A model generated the notes under the pieces. The model worked only from the letters and a program-made list of their open reading frames with translations. It had not been told where the DNA came from and did not search any database. A stretch of DNA of 41,216 nucleotides, from NCBI RefSeq assembly GCF_003611695.1, contig NZ_RAWE01000072.1, positions 1 to 41,216 of the forward strand. Direction: 5' to 3'. The stretch comes from Corallococcus carmarthensis. GTDB lineage: Bacteria; Myxococcota; Myxococcia; Myxococcales; Myxococcaceae. Positions 20,149-28,253 of the stretch are shown one piece after another (the first letter of the stretch is position 1; each line of letters opens with the position of its first letter). The position numbers were made by a program, and so were the translations under genes.

Positions 20149-20219
20149 GACAGTGCAGCGGTGAGGCTGGCTGTCGGGTGCTGGGCGTCTGGGGGGAACA
20201 GTCCCCGGGGTGCACTGTC
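20149..20219. promoter_or_regulatory. Inverted repeat in the divergent promoter region
   Basis: GACAGTGCA (20149-20157) and TGCACTGTC (20211-20219) are exact 9-bp inverted copies 53 nt apart. They lie between the start of the RelE-like gene and the start of the REC-RelE gene. A second small hairpin (GGGGA/TCCCC) lies between them. The arrangement suits a looping or paired-operator control of both genes. Confidence 0.45.
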
Positions 20220-20296
20220 GGACGCGCGACTCTGGGACTCCCACTAGACCCGGGGTCCACTTCAAGAAACCAAGGAAAAGAGAGTCAAATGGAGGG

Positions 20297-20983
20297 ATGG
20301 CCCTCGGCGTCCATCACCTGATGCTCGTCGAGGACGATCGGACGTGGCGGGAAGGCGTGGGCCGGGCCGCGAGCGAAGCGGGCTTCCTGGTGTCGTCCGT
20401 GTCGGACGGCGCGGAGGCGCTGCACTGGCTGCGTCATCATCCGCGCGCGCAGCATCCGGACCTCATCCTGCTGGACGTGGTGTTGCCGCGGTTGGATGGA
20501 TGGGAGGTGTACGGCCAGTTGCGCACGGACGCGCGGCTGCGGCACCTGGTGGTGATGATGATGTCCTCCGGGAGCGGCACGCCGGACGTGCCGCTGCACG
20601 GCGTGGTGGGCTTCCTGCACAAGCCGCCCCAGCCGGAGGCGCTGGTTCGGGAGCTGGCCGCGCGGCTGCGCGAACTGCCCGGGCGTCCGCCCGAACCGCC
20701 GCGCATGCCGTACGCGCTGCGGCTGACGGACGAATCGCTCTATGCATTGCATGCCCTGCCCGCCCCGGTCCGTCACGCGGTGCGCGTGCACCTGCTCCGC
20801 GCCGCGGAGCTGTCCGCCACGGAGCTGCCGTTGGCGTCGTCGTGGCTGATGGCGCTGCACAGCGAGCAGCCCTCGCTGCTGGTGACGGTGGAGGGCGTGC
20901 GCGTGGTGCTGGTGGTGGACGACGCCGCCTGCGCGCTGACGGCGACCATCGTCATCGTGCCCAGCCACCTGCGCCGCGCCTGA
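20297..20983 (+). CDS. Response regulator with a C-terminal RelE-like domain
   Basis: A 228-aa protein. The receiver domain (residues 5-125) has acidic residues VEDD at 11-14, phospho-acceptor Asp60 in LILLDVVLPRLDGWE and Lys109 in FLHKPPQ. A Pro-rich hinge (about 128-137) leads to a 90-residue domain: YALRLTDESLYALHALPAPV, helices, then VEGVRVVLVVDDAACALTATI. That domain follows the RelE/ParE fold order and is homologous by eye to the 86-aa protein encoded divergently at 19846-20106. Putting a RelE-like module under receiver control is unusual. The ATG at 20297 directly abuts a GGAGGG, too close for a normal ribosome binding site; a GGAAAAGAG further upstream or an ATG at 20321 are alternatives. 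It is convergent with bpX6, 7 nt between stops. Confidence 0.85.
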   Translation: MALGVHHLMLVEDDRTWREGVGRAASEAGFLVSSVSDGAEALHWLRHHPRAQHPDLILLDVVLPRLDGWEVYGQLRTDARLRHLVVMMMSSGSGTPDVPLHGVVGFLHKPPQPEALVRELAARLRELPGRPPEPPRMPYALRLTDESLYALHALPAPVRHAVRVHLLRAAELSATELPLASSWLMALHSEQPSLLVTVEGVRVVLVVDDAACALTATIVIVPSHLRRA

Positions 20984-20990
20984 CGAAGGC

Positions 20991-23918
20991 TCACACCACC
21001 GGCACGCGGTGGACTTCACCCGAGTGCAGGTCCAGCCACACCACGCGGCCGAACAGGTCGTGGACGACGCACCAGTCCTCCGTGAGGCGCACGACCTGGG
21101 GCGGGGTGCCGGAGAACTCCACCGTGGCGCGCGCGTGGCCGGCGAGGCCGCGCAGGACGGACGTGTGCAGCTCGCGCTTCTGGAAGCGCGCCACGCTCCA
21201 GGCCTGCGCGAGCACCACGCCCGCGCGCTCCTCGTCCTGCCGGGACGGGAGGTGGAAGCGCCGCGCGGCGATGGGGGCCAGATAGGGCCAGGGTCCGGAC
21301 TCCATGTCCTTGGGGAGCACGATGCGCTCGGCCATCGCCTCGCCGTCGGGCGTGAGCGCGAGGGCTCCCGGCGCCCCCCGCAGGTCCGGCATGTTCGCGC
21401 GCCCGCGCAGGGTGGGGCCGCCCGCCAGGCTGTAGATCCAGCGCTCCAGGTGTTCGAAGTCCTGGCCCGGGGTGAGGTGCATGACGAGGAAGGACAGGTG
21501 TTGCGCGTCCGCGGCCAGCTTCAGCACGGTGCCGCCCACCTGGGTCACGCGCCACAAGGAGCGCGGCTCGGCGGCGAGCGTGTCCACCATGCTCACGGTG
21601 TCGCGCGCGGCGATGAACCACCGTTCCCCGTCGTAGGTGGGAGCCCACGCGTCCAGCTCCGTGTCGCACCAGCGCGTGGCGCGCCGCTCCACCAGGTCCA
21701 ACCGCGACAGGCGCCACAGGTCGCCCCGGCGCGCCAGCGCGAGCGCGCGGTTCCCCTGCTCGGACACGACGAGTGAGTACGACGGCACGTCGAAGTTCGC
21801 GAGCGTGCGGCCGTCCGGGCCCACCAGCCGCGCGCCCGCTTCCCCCAGCGCGAGCAGCACGCGCTGTCCCGGCAGCACCACGGCGTCATGCACGGCGTGG
21901 GCGCCCGCGTCGTTCCGGTCCATCCACACGCGCACCGGCGGCAGGTCGTTCGCTTCGGCCCAGGGGCGCCGTTGGGAGGCCTGCGGCGTCGGAAGGTCCG
22001 TGCGCAGCGCGGCCATCGCAGGGTCCTTCAGGGCGCGCAGCTGCTGGAGGAGCTTGGAATGGGGAGGGAAGATGTCCGCCGCTTCGTCGCGCATCAGCGC
22101 GCGCGTCACCGGGACGAGGAGCGCGCTCCGGGCATCGGAAGCGTCCTCGCGCAGCAGCTCCATGGCGAAGGCCAGGCGTTCCGGGGCGCGTGCGGGGGCG
22201 TCGTCCGACAGCAGGGTCTGGACGTCCTCGCGCGCGGCGCCAAAGCCGTCCGGGAACCCGAGCGCCAGACGTGCCAGGAGCTTCGCGCCGCTCGCGCCGC
22301 CGGCCTGGATGCCCCGGTCCACCCAGGCCCGTGCGATGTGGCGCGCGGAGCTGACGGGCCACACGGCGTCCACCGCGCGCGACCAGTCTCCGGCCTCCGC
22401 GAGCGACTCCGCCCACAGCAGGCGCAGGGCCTGGGCTTCAGCGGGATGGGTCTTCTCCAGGCGCAGCACCGCGTCCGCGAACACGCCCGAGCGCCGTGCG
22501 ATGGACACCGCGCGCTCCACGTCCTTCGCGAGGAACCACTGGCGCACCACGAGGCTCGCGGGGAGGCCGCGGCCCTCGGCGAGCTCCGCCGCGAGCTGGA
22601 AGCGGCCGTGGCGTTCCAGGAAGGACACGGCCTCTTCGATGGCGCCCAGCAGCTCCGCGAGGACGAAGGCGGCCTCGTCGATGCGGCCTTCGCGCTCCAG
22701 GCGGCGGAAGGTCTCGCGGTAGCGCTCGCGCAAGGCCTCGAACACGGCGGGGCCACCGCCGAACGATTGCGCGGCACCGCTCCGGCCCTGCGGCTGGATG
22801 CGCAGCTCCTCGCGCGGTCCGGGGACTCCCAGCGCGAGCCGTGCGCGTTCGTCCAGGTCCTTGGTCAGGGGGATGGCGTGGCGCAGGGCTTCGTCGAGCT
22901 TGCCCTCATCGAAGAGTTCGAAGAGGCGGCGGAGGTAGTCGCCCTTGCGCTGCCCGACGAGCCGGCCCAGGAGCGTGTTCTGGAGCATCCACGCCTTCAG
23001 CTGCTCGAGCGCACCGGGGCCTTCCGGTTCGGCGGGACGTGTGCCAGCACCGGGTTCGGGCAGTGAGGCCTGTCGTGAAGCCGTGGCGCTGTCGCGTCCG
23101 CGCATCCCGGCGAGCAGCCGCGCGAACCAGCCAGGCCGCCCCCCGGTGCCCGGCGTGGTCACGGAGCTCGAACCGAAGAGGCGCTGCCACAAGCTGGGGC
23201 TCGATGCGTGCGAATCCGATGCGCCTCCCGTCTCCGCGCGGAAGGCCTTGCGCAGGCGTGAGAACAATCCCTCACGGCGCACGGTCAGCGTTGCTTCACC
23301 GGGCTTCTGGGAGAAGGCCCGTCGCAGCCTCGCGAAGAAACCCTCGCGCACCACCGGGACCTCCCGCCCCTCCATGCGCGCCAGCATGCGCTCCGCTTCG
23401 GGTGCGAGCGTGGGCACCTTCGGTCCGAACGACTCCCGCGTGGGCGGAGGCAGGGGCTCCAGTGCAACCTTGATGGGTGGAGGTGGCGCGCCCAATCCCT
23501 TCACTCGCACGCGCCGCCACTCCGACACGTCCAGCCACGCTCCCGGATCCACCTGGCGCAGCTCTCCGGGCACGTACATCCGCGCGACGCCCGCGTGCAC
23601 CAGCACGATGGCTCCATCTGGCGGCGCCAATCGCTCGCGTTCTTTCGCGCTCAGCGGTGCGCTGGTGAGCACGCCGGCCTCCAGCACCAGGGGCAACCCG
23701 GGCGCGGCATCCACCGCGCTCTTGCGAGGCGCCGCCAGTTTCAGCAGATGGCCTCCCGCCAGCGCCCAGACCGTGGCGCCGGGGCACCATGCCGCCAACA
23801 CGCGGCGGCGCGCTTCAGCCTCTCCCAGCGTTTCAGGATGGAACCAGTACGCCGCAGCCACCACGGTGCCCCGGTGCACGTGGGCACGGGGACGCATGAC
23901 TCCAGACGCGCGGCTCAC
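20991..23918 (-). CDS. bpX6-type protein with C-terminal beta-propeller (MoxR-vWA-beta-propeller system)
   Basis: A 975-aa protein. The N-terminal 115 residues (HRGTVVAAAYWFHPETLG, ARRRVLAAWCPGATVWAL, GGHLLKLAAPRK) fit the bpX6 domain of the MoxR-vWA-beta-propeller ternary systems. A long Pro/Ser-rich linker (about 140-300) carries four short Phe/Trp-x-x-Arg-Leu motifs. A helical middle (about 300-640) has TPR-like pairs. The last 330 residues are beta-propeller blades (e.g. VVLPGQRVLLALGEAGARLV, YSLVVSEQGNRALALARRGD). No signal peptide, so it is cytoplasmic. The start is taken as the GTG at 23918, which overlaps the stop of the upstream vWA/propeller gene in a GTGA; an ATG at 23897 is possible. 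It is the last gene of the bpX5-vWA-bpX6 set and probably a scaffold or effector-recruiting subunit. Confidence 0.78.
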   Translation of the reverse strand: MSRASGVMRPRAHVHRGTVVAAAYWFHPETLGEAEARRRVLAAWCPGATVWALAGGHLLKLAAPRKSAVDAAPGLPLVLEAGVLTSAPLSAKERERLAPPDGAIVLVHAGVARMYVPGELRQVDPGAWLDVSEWRRVRVKGLGAPPPPIKVALEPLPPPTRESFGPKVPTLAPEAERMLARMEGREVPVVREGFFARLRRAFSQKPGEATLTVRREGLFSRLRKAFRAETGGASDSHASSPSLWQRLFGSSSVTTPGTGGRPGWFARLLAGMRGRDSATASRQASLPEPGAGTRPAEPEGPGALEQLKAWMLQNTLLGRLVGQRKGDYLRRLFELFDEGKLDEALRHAIPLTKDLDERARLALGVPGPREELRIQPQGRSGAAQSFGGGPAVFEALRERYRETFRRLEREGRIDEAAFVLAELLGAIEEAVSFLERHGRFQLAAELAEGRGLPASLVVRQWFLAKDVERAVSIARRSGVFADAVLRLEKTHPAEAQALRLLWAESLAEAGDWSRAVDAVWPVSSARHIARAWVDRGIQAGGASGAKLLARLALGFPDGFGAAREDVQTLLSDDAPARAPERLAFAMELLREDASDARSALLVPVTRALMRDEAADIFPPHSKLLQQLRALKDPAMAALRTDLPTPQASQRRPWAEANDLPPVRVWMDRNDAGAHAVHDAVVLPGQRVLLALGEAGARLVGPDGRTLANFDVPSYSLVVSEQGNRALALARRGDLWRLSRLDLVERRATRWCDTELDAWAPTYDGERWFIAARDTVSMVDTLAAEPRSLWRVTQVGGTVLKLAADAQHLSFLVMHLTPGQDFEHLERWIYSLAGGPTLRGRANMPDLRGAPGALALTPDGEAMAERIVLPKDMESGPWPYLAPIAARRFHLPSRQDEERAGVVLAQAWSVARFQKRELHTSVLRGLAGHARATVEFSGTPPQVVRLTEDWCVVHDLFGRVVWLDLHSGEVHRVPVV

Positions 23919-25720
23919 GGCGTGGCCTCCGGGACGGAGCGGTACAGCACCGCCTGCTCCATCAGGTCCCACAGCACGAACTCTCCCGCCTGCGTCAGCC
24001 ATCCGAACACCGGCTGCCCGTGGCTCGCCGCGGCCTGCACCACGGGGCCGCTGGCCGTCACCAGCACCCGTGGCGACTGGTTCGAGAAGAAGTGGAAGGT
24101 GCGTTGATCCGGGCCCAGCGCGACCAGTCCCGGCGGCGAAGGAGCGGGAGGCTTCACCACGCCCACCACGCGGTAGCCCTCGGGCACGGGGAGTACCGAC
24201 ACGCCCGTGTCCAGGAACAGCCTCCAATCCAACTCCCTGTCACGCACCGCGAGCAGCCCCGCGTCAGGATGCGCTCCCGACGGCGAGTAACCGAAATACG
24301 CGTCACCGTGACGCGCGTTGAGCGGGACGGCATGGGCCGGCCCTTCGCTCAGCACCCGCAGCCGCGAGATGACCGCCCCTCCGCTCTGGGGCCGCAGCAC
24401 GCAGACCGGGCGCGACTTCACCTCGGCTATCGCGGAGACCTGTTCGTTCTCCAGGACCAGTGCCGACGTCCCCTCCGAGGACGGAGGCGCCAGCAAGAAG
24501 AGCCGGTCCTTTCCGTCCTTCATCCACAGGTATTCCTGCCCACGCGGATCCACCCAGCTCACGACGCTCAGCGGGAGCGCGCCGGGCGCGGGATCCGGCC
24601 GCACGGAGTCATCCGTCACGTGGTAGCGCGCCTTCCGGAAGCCCTCCGGGGTACGCACCTGCCCGTGCATCACGTAGGTGTCCCCGTGGCGCGCAAGAAC
24701 CAGCAGGCCACCCGAGTAGCGCCATCCCGCCGCGACCACGCGGTGCCCGGGATGCACCTGGACGCGCCGGGGCTTGGGCACGGTCGCGCGCGGTGAATGC
24801 GGCACCGCCATGGCCTCGACGGCGCCATCCGCGGAGAACAGCAGCACGCGCCGGCCATCCCCGGAGAAGGAGAACTTCACGATGCGCCGGTCCGCCTTGC
24901 GCGGCATCCATCCGGAAGACCCCTGATGCGAGCTGAACGGATTGCGCAGCAGCCGCAGGCAGTCCTCCGGCGGAGGAAGCTCCAGCACCACCGAGCGCGG
25001 AACACGGGCCGCGGGCCGCACGTCCACGGTGAGCCGGTGCGCGCCGGGCTCCATCGGTTCGGAGACCTCCACGCGGGACATCCCCTCCGAGCCCTCCAGA
25101 CGGCCCAGGCGCGAGGAGCCCACGAGCCACACGTCCTCGGGCGCTCTTGAAAGCTCCAGGGCCTCGCGCCACGCGGACAGGTGCCGCGACGACGCGGGGG
25201 TGGTGGACCGGGCTTCCAGCCACGCGAGGAGCGACGTGCCGCCCAGCCCCGTATGGGTGGCGCGAGCGGGTTCGGTCTGGAGCGCGCCCCAGGTGAACGC
25301 CGCGCCCACGGCCTCTGCACGGCGCGCGAGCACGACCAGCAGCGCGAGGTGCGCGATGCGCGGCAGGCCCAGTTGATCCGGTCCCACGTCCAGCAGCACC
25401 ACGGTGCGCCGGGCCCCCTGCGGTTGCCGGAACGCGGGCTTGAGGAACGACAGCTCACCGAAGGCCGCGCGGCGCACCAGTTCGTCCGGTGCCTCCAGGG
25501 CCCAGAGCCATTCACTCACGAGCAGCCGGTCGAACGTCCCCCGGCGCGACAGTCCGTCATAGCCCTGCGGTTCACCCCCCTCGGCCTCACCGCGAGGCCG
25601 CAGCGTCCCGAGCGCCGCCGACAACCGCGCCACGTGCGGCCCCAGCTGCCGCGCCAGGTCCTCCGGAAAGAGGGACAGTTGCGTCGCCCAGGGCCGCAGC
25701 GCGGGAGGCAGCGCGGTCAC
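23915..25720 (-). CDS. vWA-like plus beta-propeller protein (ternary system core)
   Basis: A 601-aa cytoplasmic protein. Residues 50-105 (GYDGLSRRGTFDRLLVSEW, PDELVRRAAFGELSFL) form the region that precedes the vWA domain in MoxR-vWA-beta-propeller ternary systems. The vWA-like domain (about 104-240) begins RRTVVLLDVGPDQLG; its metal site reads D-x-G-x-D instead of D-x-S-x-S, so metal binding may be lost. From about 270 on the chain is beta-propeller blades (KFSFSGDGRRVLLFSADGAV, VVAAGWRYSGGLLVLARHGD). In this system the MoxR ATPase is thought to remodel vWA partners. The start is the GTG at 25720, overlapping the bpX5 stop by 4 nt; the stop overlaps bpX6 by 4 nt. This gives strong translational coupling of all three. 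Confidence 0.8.
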   Translation of the reverse strand: MTALPPALRPWATQLSLFPEDLARQLGPHVARLSAALGTLRPRGEAEGGEPQGYDGLSRRGTFDRLLVSEWLWALEAPDELVRRAAFGELSFLKPAFRQPQGARRTVVLLDVGPDQLGLPRIAHLALLVVLARRAEAVGAAFTWGALQTEPARATHTGLGGTSLLAWLEARSTTPASSRHLSAWREALELSRAPEDVWLVGSSRLGRLEGSEGMSRVEVSEPMEPGAHRLTVDVRPAARVPRSVVLELPPPEDCLRLLRNPFSSHQGSSGWMPRKADRRIVKFSFSGDGRRVLLFSADGAVEAMAVPHSPRATVPKPRRVQVHPGHRVVAAGWRYSGGLLVLARHGDTYVMHGQVRTPEGFRKARYHVTDDSVRPDPAPGALPLSVVSWVDPRGQEYLWMKDGKDRLFLLAPPSSEGTSALVLENEQVSAIAEVKSRPVCVLRPQSGGAVISRLRVLSEGPAHAVPLNARHGDAYFGYSPSGAHPDAGLLAVRDRELDWRLFLDTGVSVLPVPEGYRVVGVVKPPAPSPPGLVALGPDQRTFHFFSNQSPRVLVTASGPVVQAAASHGQPVFGWLTQAGEFVLWDLMEQAVLYRSVPEATP

Positions 25721-26181
25721 GAAGCGGCCTCGGCGCCATTCGCCGCGGGCAACCACGCCACCAACGAAGACCGGTCGACAGGCTGCGCCCCGCCCACGGA
25801 CACGAGCACGCCCGACGCAGGCAGCACCGCGAGCGGCGCATCCCCCTCCCCCGCGAGCAGCGCGCGCTCCAGCAGCGAAGGCGCCACGTCCGGCTCCAGG
25901 GCACAGGGCAAGAGCAACGCGGGAGCCAGCGGGTCACGCCCCAGGTACACCGCGCCATCCACCCACGGCAGCGAAGTGGAAGCCCCCAGCAGCACGAGCA
26001 CGTCCGGCCCCGCGACACCGGTCCACGATGCCAGCGTCGCGTCCTCTGTTCGGAGAGCGCGGTGTCCCAGCGCGAGCGCCACGGGACCCACGCCCGCCAC
26101 GGCCACGGGCTCCAGGGGCAGGACCCGGGGACGCCAGCGCACGGGAAGCCCCGCGACAACAGGTTCCGGTGGCGGCCTCAT
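25717..26181 (-). CDS. bpX5-type protein (MoxR-vWA-beta-propeller system)
   Basis: A 154-aa protein. The motif series VRWRPRVLPLEPVAVAGVG, LASWTGVAGPDVLVLLGAS, LPWVDGAVYLGRDPLAPALL and PSLLERALL fits the bpX5 domain of the ternary system, which pairs with vWA and bpX6 subunits. No signal peptide or membrane segment. The ATG at 26181 begins MRPPPEPV; the frame stays open upstream, but nothing conserved is seen there. It is the first of three genes coupled by GTGA overlaps. The MoxR ATPase expected in the same operon is found about 2 kb upstream on the same strand. Function of bpX5 itself is unknown. Confidence 0.72.
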   Translation of the reverse strand: MRPPPEPVVAGLPVRWRPRVLPLEPVAVAGVGPVALALGHRALRTEDATLASWTGVAGPDVLVLLGASTSLPWVDGAVYLGRDPLAPALLLPCALEPDVAPSLLERALLAGEGDAPLAVLPASGVLVSVGGAQPVDRSSLVAWLPAANGAEAAS

Positions 26182-26276
26182 GACATCCCACGCCCATTGC
26201 TCACCCCGCCACTCTAGAACGCCTCCCCTGGAGGACGTGAGCAACTCCCGCTGTACAGCGCACGGAGCCATTGCCC

Positions 26277-26759
26277 ATGCTTCCACGCATGAGCACGACC
26301 CGGATCCGCTCCCACGTGAAGGCCCCCCGCTCGCGCGTCTACCAGGCCCTGATTGACGCCCGAGCGGTCGCGGCGTGGATGGTGCCCGACGGCATGACCA
26401 GCCACGTGCACGCGTTCGAGCCCCGCGAGGGCGGCGCGTTCCGCATCTCGCTCACCTACGACGCGCCCACGGAAGCCGGCAAGACGACCGCGCATACCGA
26501 CACGCATCACGGCCGCTTCGTGAAGCTCGTGCCGGACGAACAGGTCGTCGAAACCACCGAGTTCGAGACTCCCGACCCCGCGCTGCGCGGAGAGATGATC
26601 ATCACCTTCACGCTCACGGACGCGGAGGACGGCGGCACCGACCTCCTCGCCGTGCACGAGGGGCTCCCGCCCGGCGTGCCGCCCTACGACAATGAACTCG
26701 GCTGGCGGATGTCCCTGGCGAAGCTCGCGAAGTACGTCGAGCACTCCGGCTCAGCGTGA
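26277..26759 (+). CDS. SRPBCC (AHSA1/START-like) protein
   Basis: A 160-aa member of the SRPBCC helix-grip family (Aha1-C-like). TTRIRSHVKAPRSRVYQALI is the usual first strand and helix, then VAAWMVPDGMTSHV, the GGAFRISLTY strand, GRFVKLVPDEQVVETTEF, and GEMIITFTLTDAEDGGTDLL, ending with the long C-terminal helix GWRMSLAKLAKYVE. Members bind small hydrophobic ligands in a deep cavity. It is the only plus-strand gene inside the bpX/MoxR block. The ATG at 26277 has GGAG at 26264-26267; an ATG at 26289 is less well placed. Its last 9 bp overlap the 3' end of the convergent gene. Confidence 0.9.
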   Translation: MLPRMSTTRIRSHVKAPRSRVYQALIDARAVAAWMVPDGMTSHVHAFEPREGGAFRISLTYDAPTEAGKTTAHTDTHHGRFVKLVPDEQVVETTEFETPDPALRGEMIITFTLTDAEDGGTDLLAVHEGLPPGVPPYDNELGWRMSLAKLAKYVEHSGSA

Positions 26760-27506
26760 CGGAAGCTCCCGCGCCGCGACCTTCGGCAGGGCGCGGTACT
26801 CCTCCGTCAGCACGAACCCGTCCCCCATGTTGGTGACGCGGGTGAGCGCGTAGAAGTCCTGGAAGCGGTACTCCGCGCTCGCCTGCCGCAACAGTCCCTG
26901 TCGCAGCTCCTCCACGCTGCCGTCCCCGGCCTGCATCATGGGCGGGCCCGCCAGCGTCGCGAGCGTCACGTTCGCCGCGCGGAACGTCGCGCTGACGGGG
27001 GCGGGGTCCACCGCACGGCTCACGGCAATCAAAGACACCAGCCGGCCATCCGCGCCGAACGTCACCCACATGTTCCGGATGGAGGCCTCGCGCTTCAAGC
27101 CCGGGAACAGCGCCGCCGGCACCTCTTCACAATCCAGGTCCCCCTGGCTGCGCGGCACCGAGCACTTCACGCCATGCGCCTCCGCCCACGCGAGCAGCGA
27201 GTCGCGCGTGGTCTGCTCCAAATCAAACCCCAGCGCGGGCCGGGCCAGCGCTGGGCTCTCTCCCCGGTAGGTGGCCGCGAAACGCTCTCTCGCGGCCTCC
27301 TTCTGCTCGGGGCTCTGCTTCACGTCGTACCCCAGCGGGCACCCCGCCGCGGACGCGGCCTGCGGCATGGACATTCCCATCCACTTCAGGAGCGGGCGGC
27401 CAGACGGCGTATGGGCGAAGCCCATCACCGCCGTGAACAGCCCGGCCACTCCCACGGTGGAAACCAGCACGCGGCGCACGCCACGCGGCAGAACGATGCG
27501 AGTCAT
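26751..27506 (-). CDS. Membrane-anchored protein of unknown function
   Basis: A 251-aa protein with one N-terminal membrane segment or signal anchor (about 13-31, VLVSTVGVAGLFTAVMGFA). The rest would lie outside the cytoplasmic membrane. It has three Cys in the exported part (in AAGCPLGYD, VKCSVP and DLDCEEV), which may form a disulfide or bind a cofactor. I recognise no family. It sits 19 nt downstream of the globin-like lipoprotein gene, so the two are almost certainly co-transcribed and may work together in the envelope. The ATG at 27506 has GAGGG as ribosome binding site. The 3' end overlaps the convergent SRPBCC gene. Confidence 0.8.
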   Translation of the reverse strand: MTRIVLPRGVRRVLVSTVGVAGLFTAVMGFAHTPSGRPLLKWMGMSMPQAASAAGCPLGYDVKQSPEQKEAARERFAATYRGESPALARPALGFDLEQTTRDSLLAWAEAHGVKCSVPRSQGDLDCEEVPAALFPGLKREASIRNMWVTFGADGRLVSLIAVSRAVDPAPVSATFRAANVTLATLAGPPMMQAGDGSVEELRQGLLRQASAEYRFQDFYALTRVTNMGDGFVLTEEYRALPKVAARELPSR

Positions 27507-27525
27507 GGTGCCCTCGAGGGAGTGA

Positions 27526-28122
27526 CTACTTGCCGACGATGGACGCCTTGAACGCGGCGTCCGTCACGATGGGAGCGAAGCAGGAGGACACGTCCGCGGA
27601 CGTCACGCCGTTGTCCGTGAGCGCCGGCACCACCATGTTCGCGATGAAGTAGTCGTACTGGGAATTCGTGATGGCCATGCCCACGTGCGCCGCCACCATG
27701 TTCTGCGGGCCCGTGTACGTCTTGCCATCCGTGTACGTGATGGATTCCGGACCGCCATAGGCATACACGAGGAACGCCGCCAGCTTGCCCTCGAAGGTGG
27801 CCGCGTCGTCCGCGTACGCCGGGCCCTTGCTCGCGTCACCGATATGGGTGAAGGACTCGCCCAGGTTCGTCGTGCCCTTGGGGCCATTCAGCTCCGCCAG
27901 CGTCTTCGCGACGATGGCCTTGTTCACCGCGACGAACGCGTTCGCGCCGAACGTGTCCCACGCGTTCTTGTTGCTGCTCGTGCAGCGCAGCGACGTGCCC
28001 GGGCCCGTGCCCGTGGGCATGTAGCCCGTGCCCGCGTCCGGCATGTTGTTGTCATCATCGTCTCCGCAGCCCGCCAGCAGGGCCGCCGAGGCAATCGCCA
28101 ACGCGGCGAAGGTGTTTCGCAT
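27526..28122 (-). CDS. Lipoprotein with truncated-globin (group 1) fold
   Basis: A 198-aa lipoprotein: signal peptide with lipobox LLAGC (Cys19), an Asp/Asn-rich spacer, then a globin-like domain from about residue 50. The alignment with group 1 truncated haemoglobins is good by eye: LAAFLVYAYGGPES matches the GGPE turn, TYTGPQNMVAAHVGMAIT matches the YTG...H..G.GIT region with the proximal haem ligand at His146, and DYFIANMVVPALTDNGV matches the last helices. Cys47 and Cys181 could form a disulfide. A haem protein on the outer face of a membrane is unusual; NO or O2 chemistry or haem capture are possible, none proven. The start is the ATG at 28122, with GGAGGACACC as ribosome binding site. 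It forms a pair with the gene at 27506 and lies 131 nt downstream of the MoxR gene. Confidence 0.75.
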   Translation of the reverse strand: MRNTFAALAIASAALLAGCGDDDDNNMPDAGTGYMPTGTGPGTSLRCTSSNKNAWDTFGANAFVAVNKAIVAKTLAELNGPKGTTNLGESFTHIGDASKGPAYADDAATFEGKLAAFLVYAYGGPESITYTDGKTYTGPQNMVAAHVGMAITNSQYDYFIANMVVPALTDNGVTSADVSSCFAPIVTDAAFKASIVGK

Positions 28123-28253
28123 GAGGTGTCCTCCCGAGGATGGAATGCCCACGGCACGCCGCACCGAGGGCGGCCGTCCCGCTGGCAACCACCCATACGG
28201 ACTCCCGCATGCGTTGGATTCCGCCGGAATTCAGGAAGGACTTCCGGACCGCG

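Noticed and set aside
23919-24227. Upstream extension of the bpX6 frame
   Set aside because: It overlaps the end of the vWA/propeller gene and is Gly/Arg-rich without conserved sequence. The GTGA overlap at 23915-23918 is a better start.
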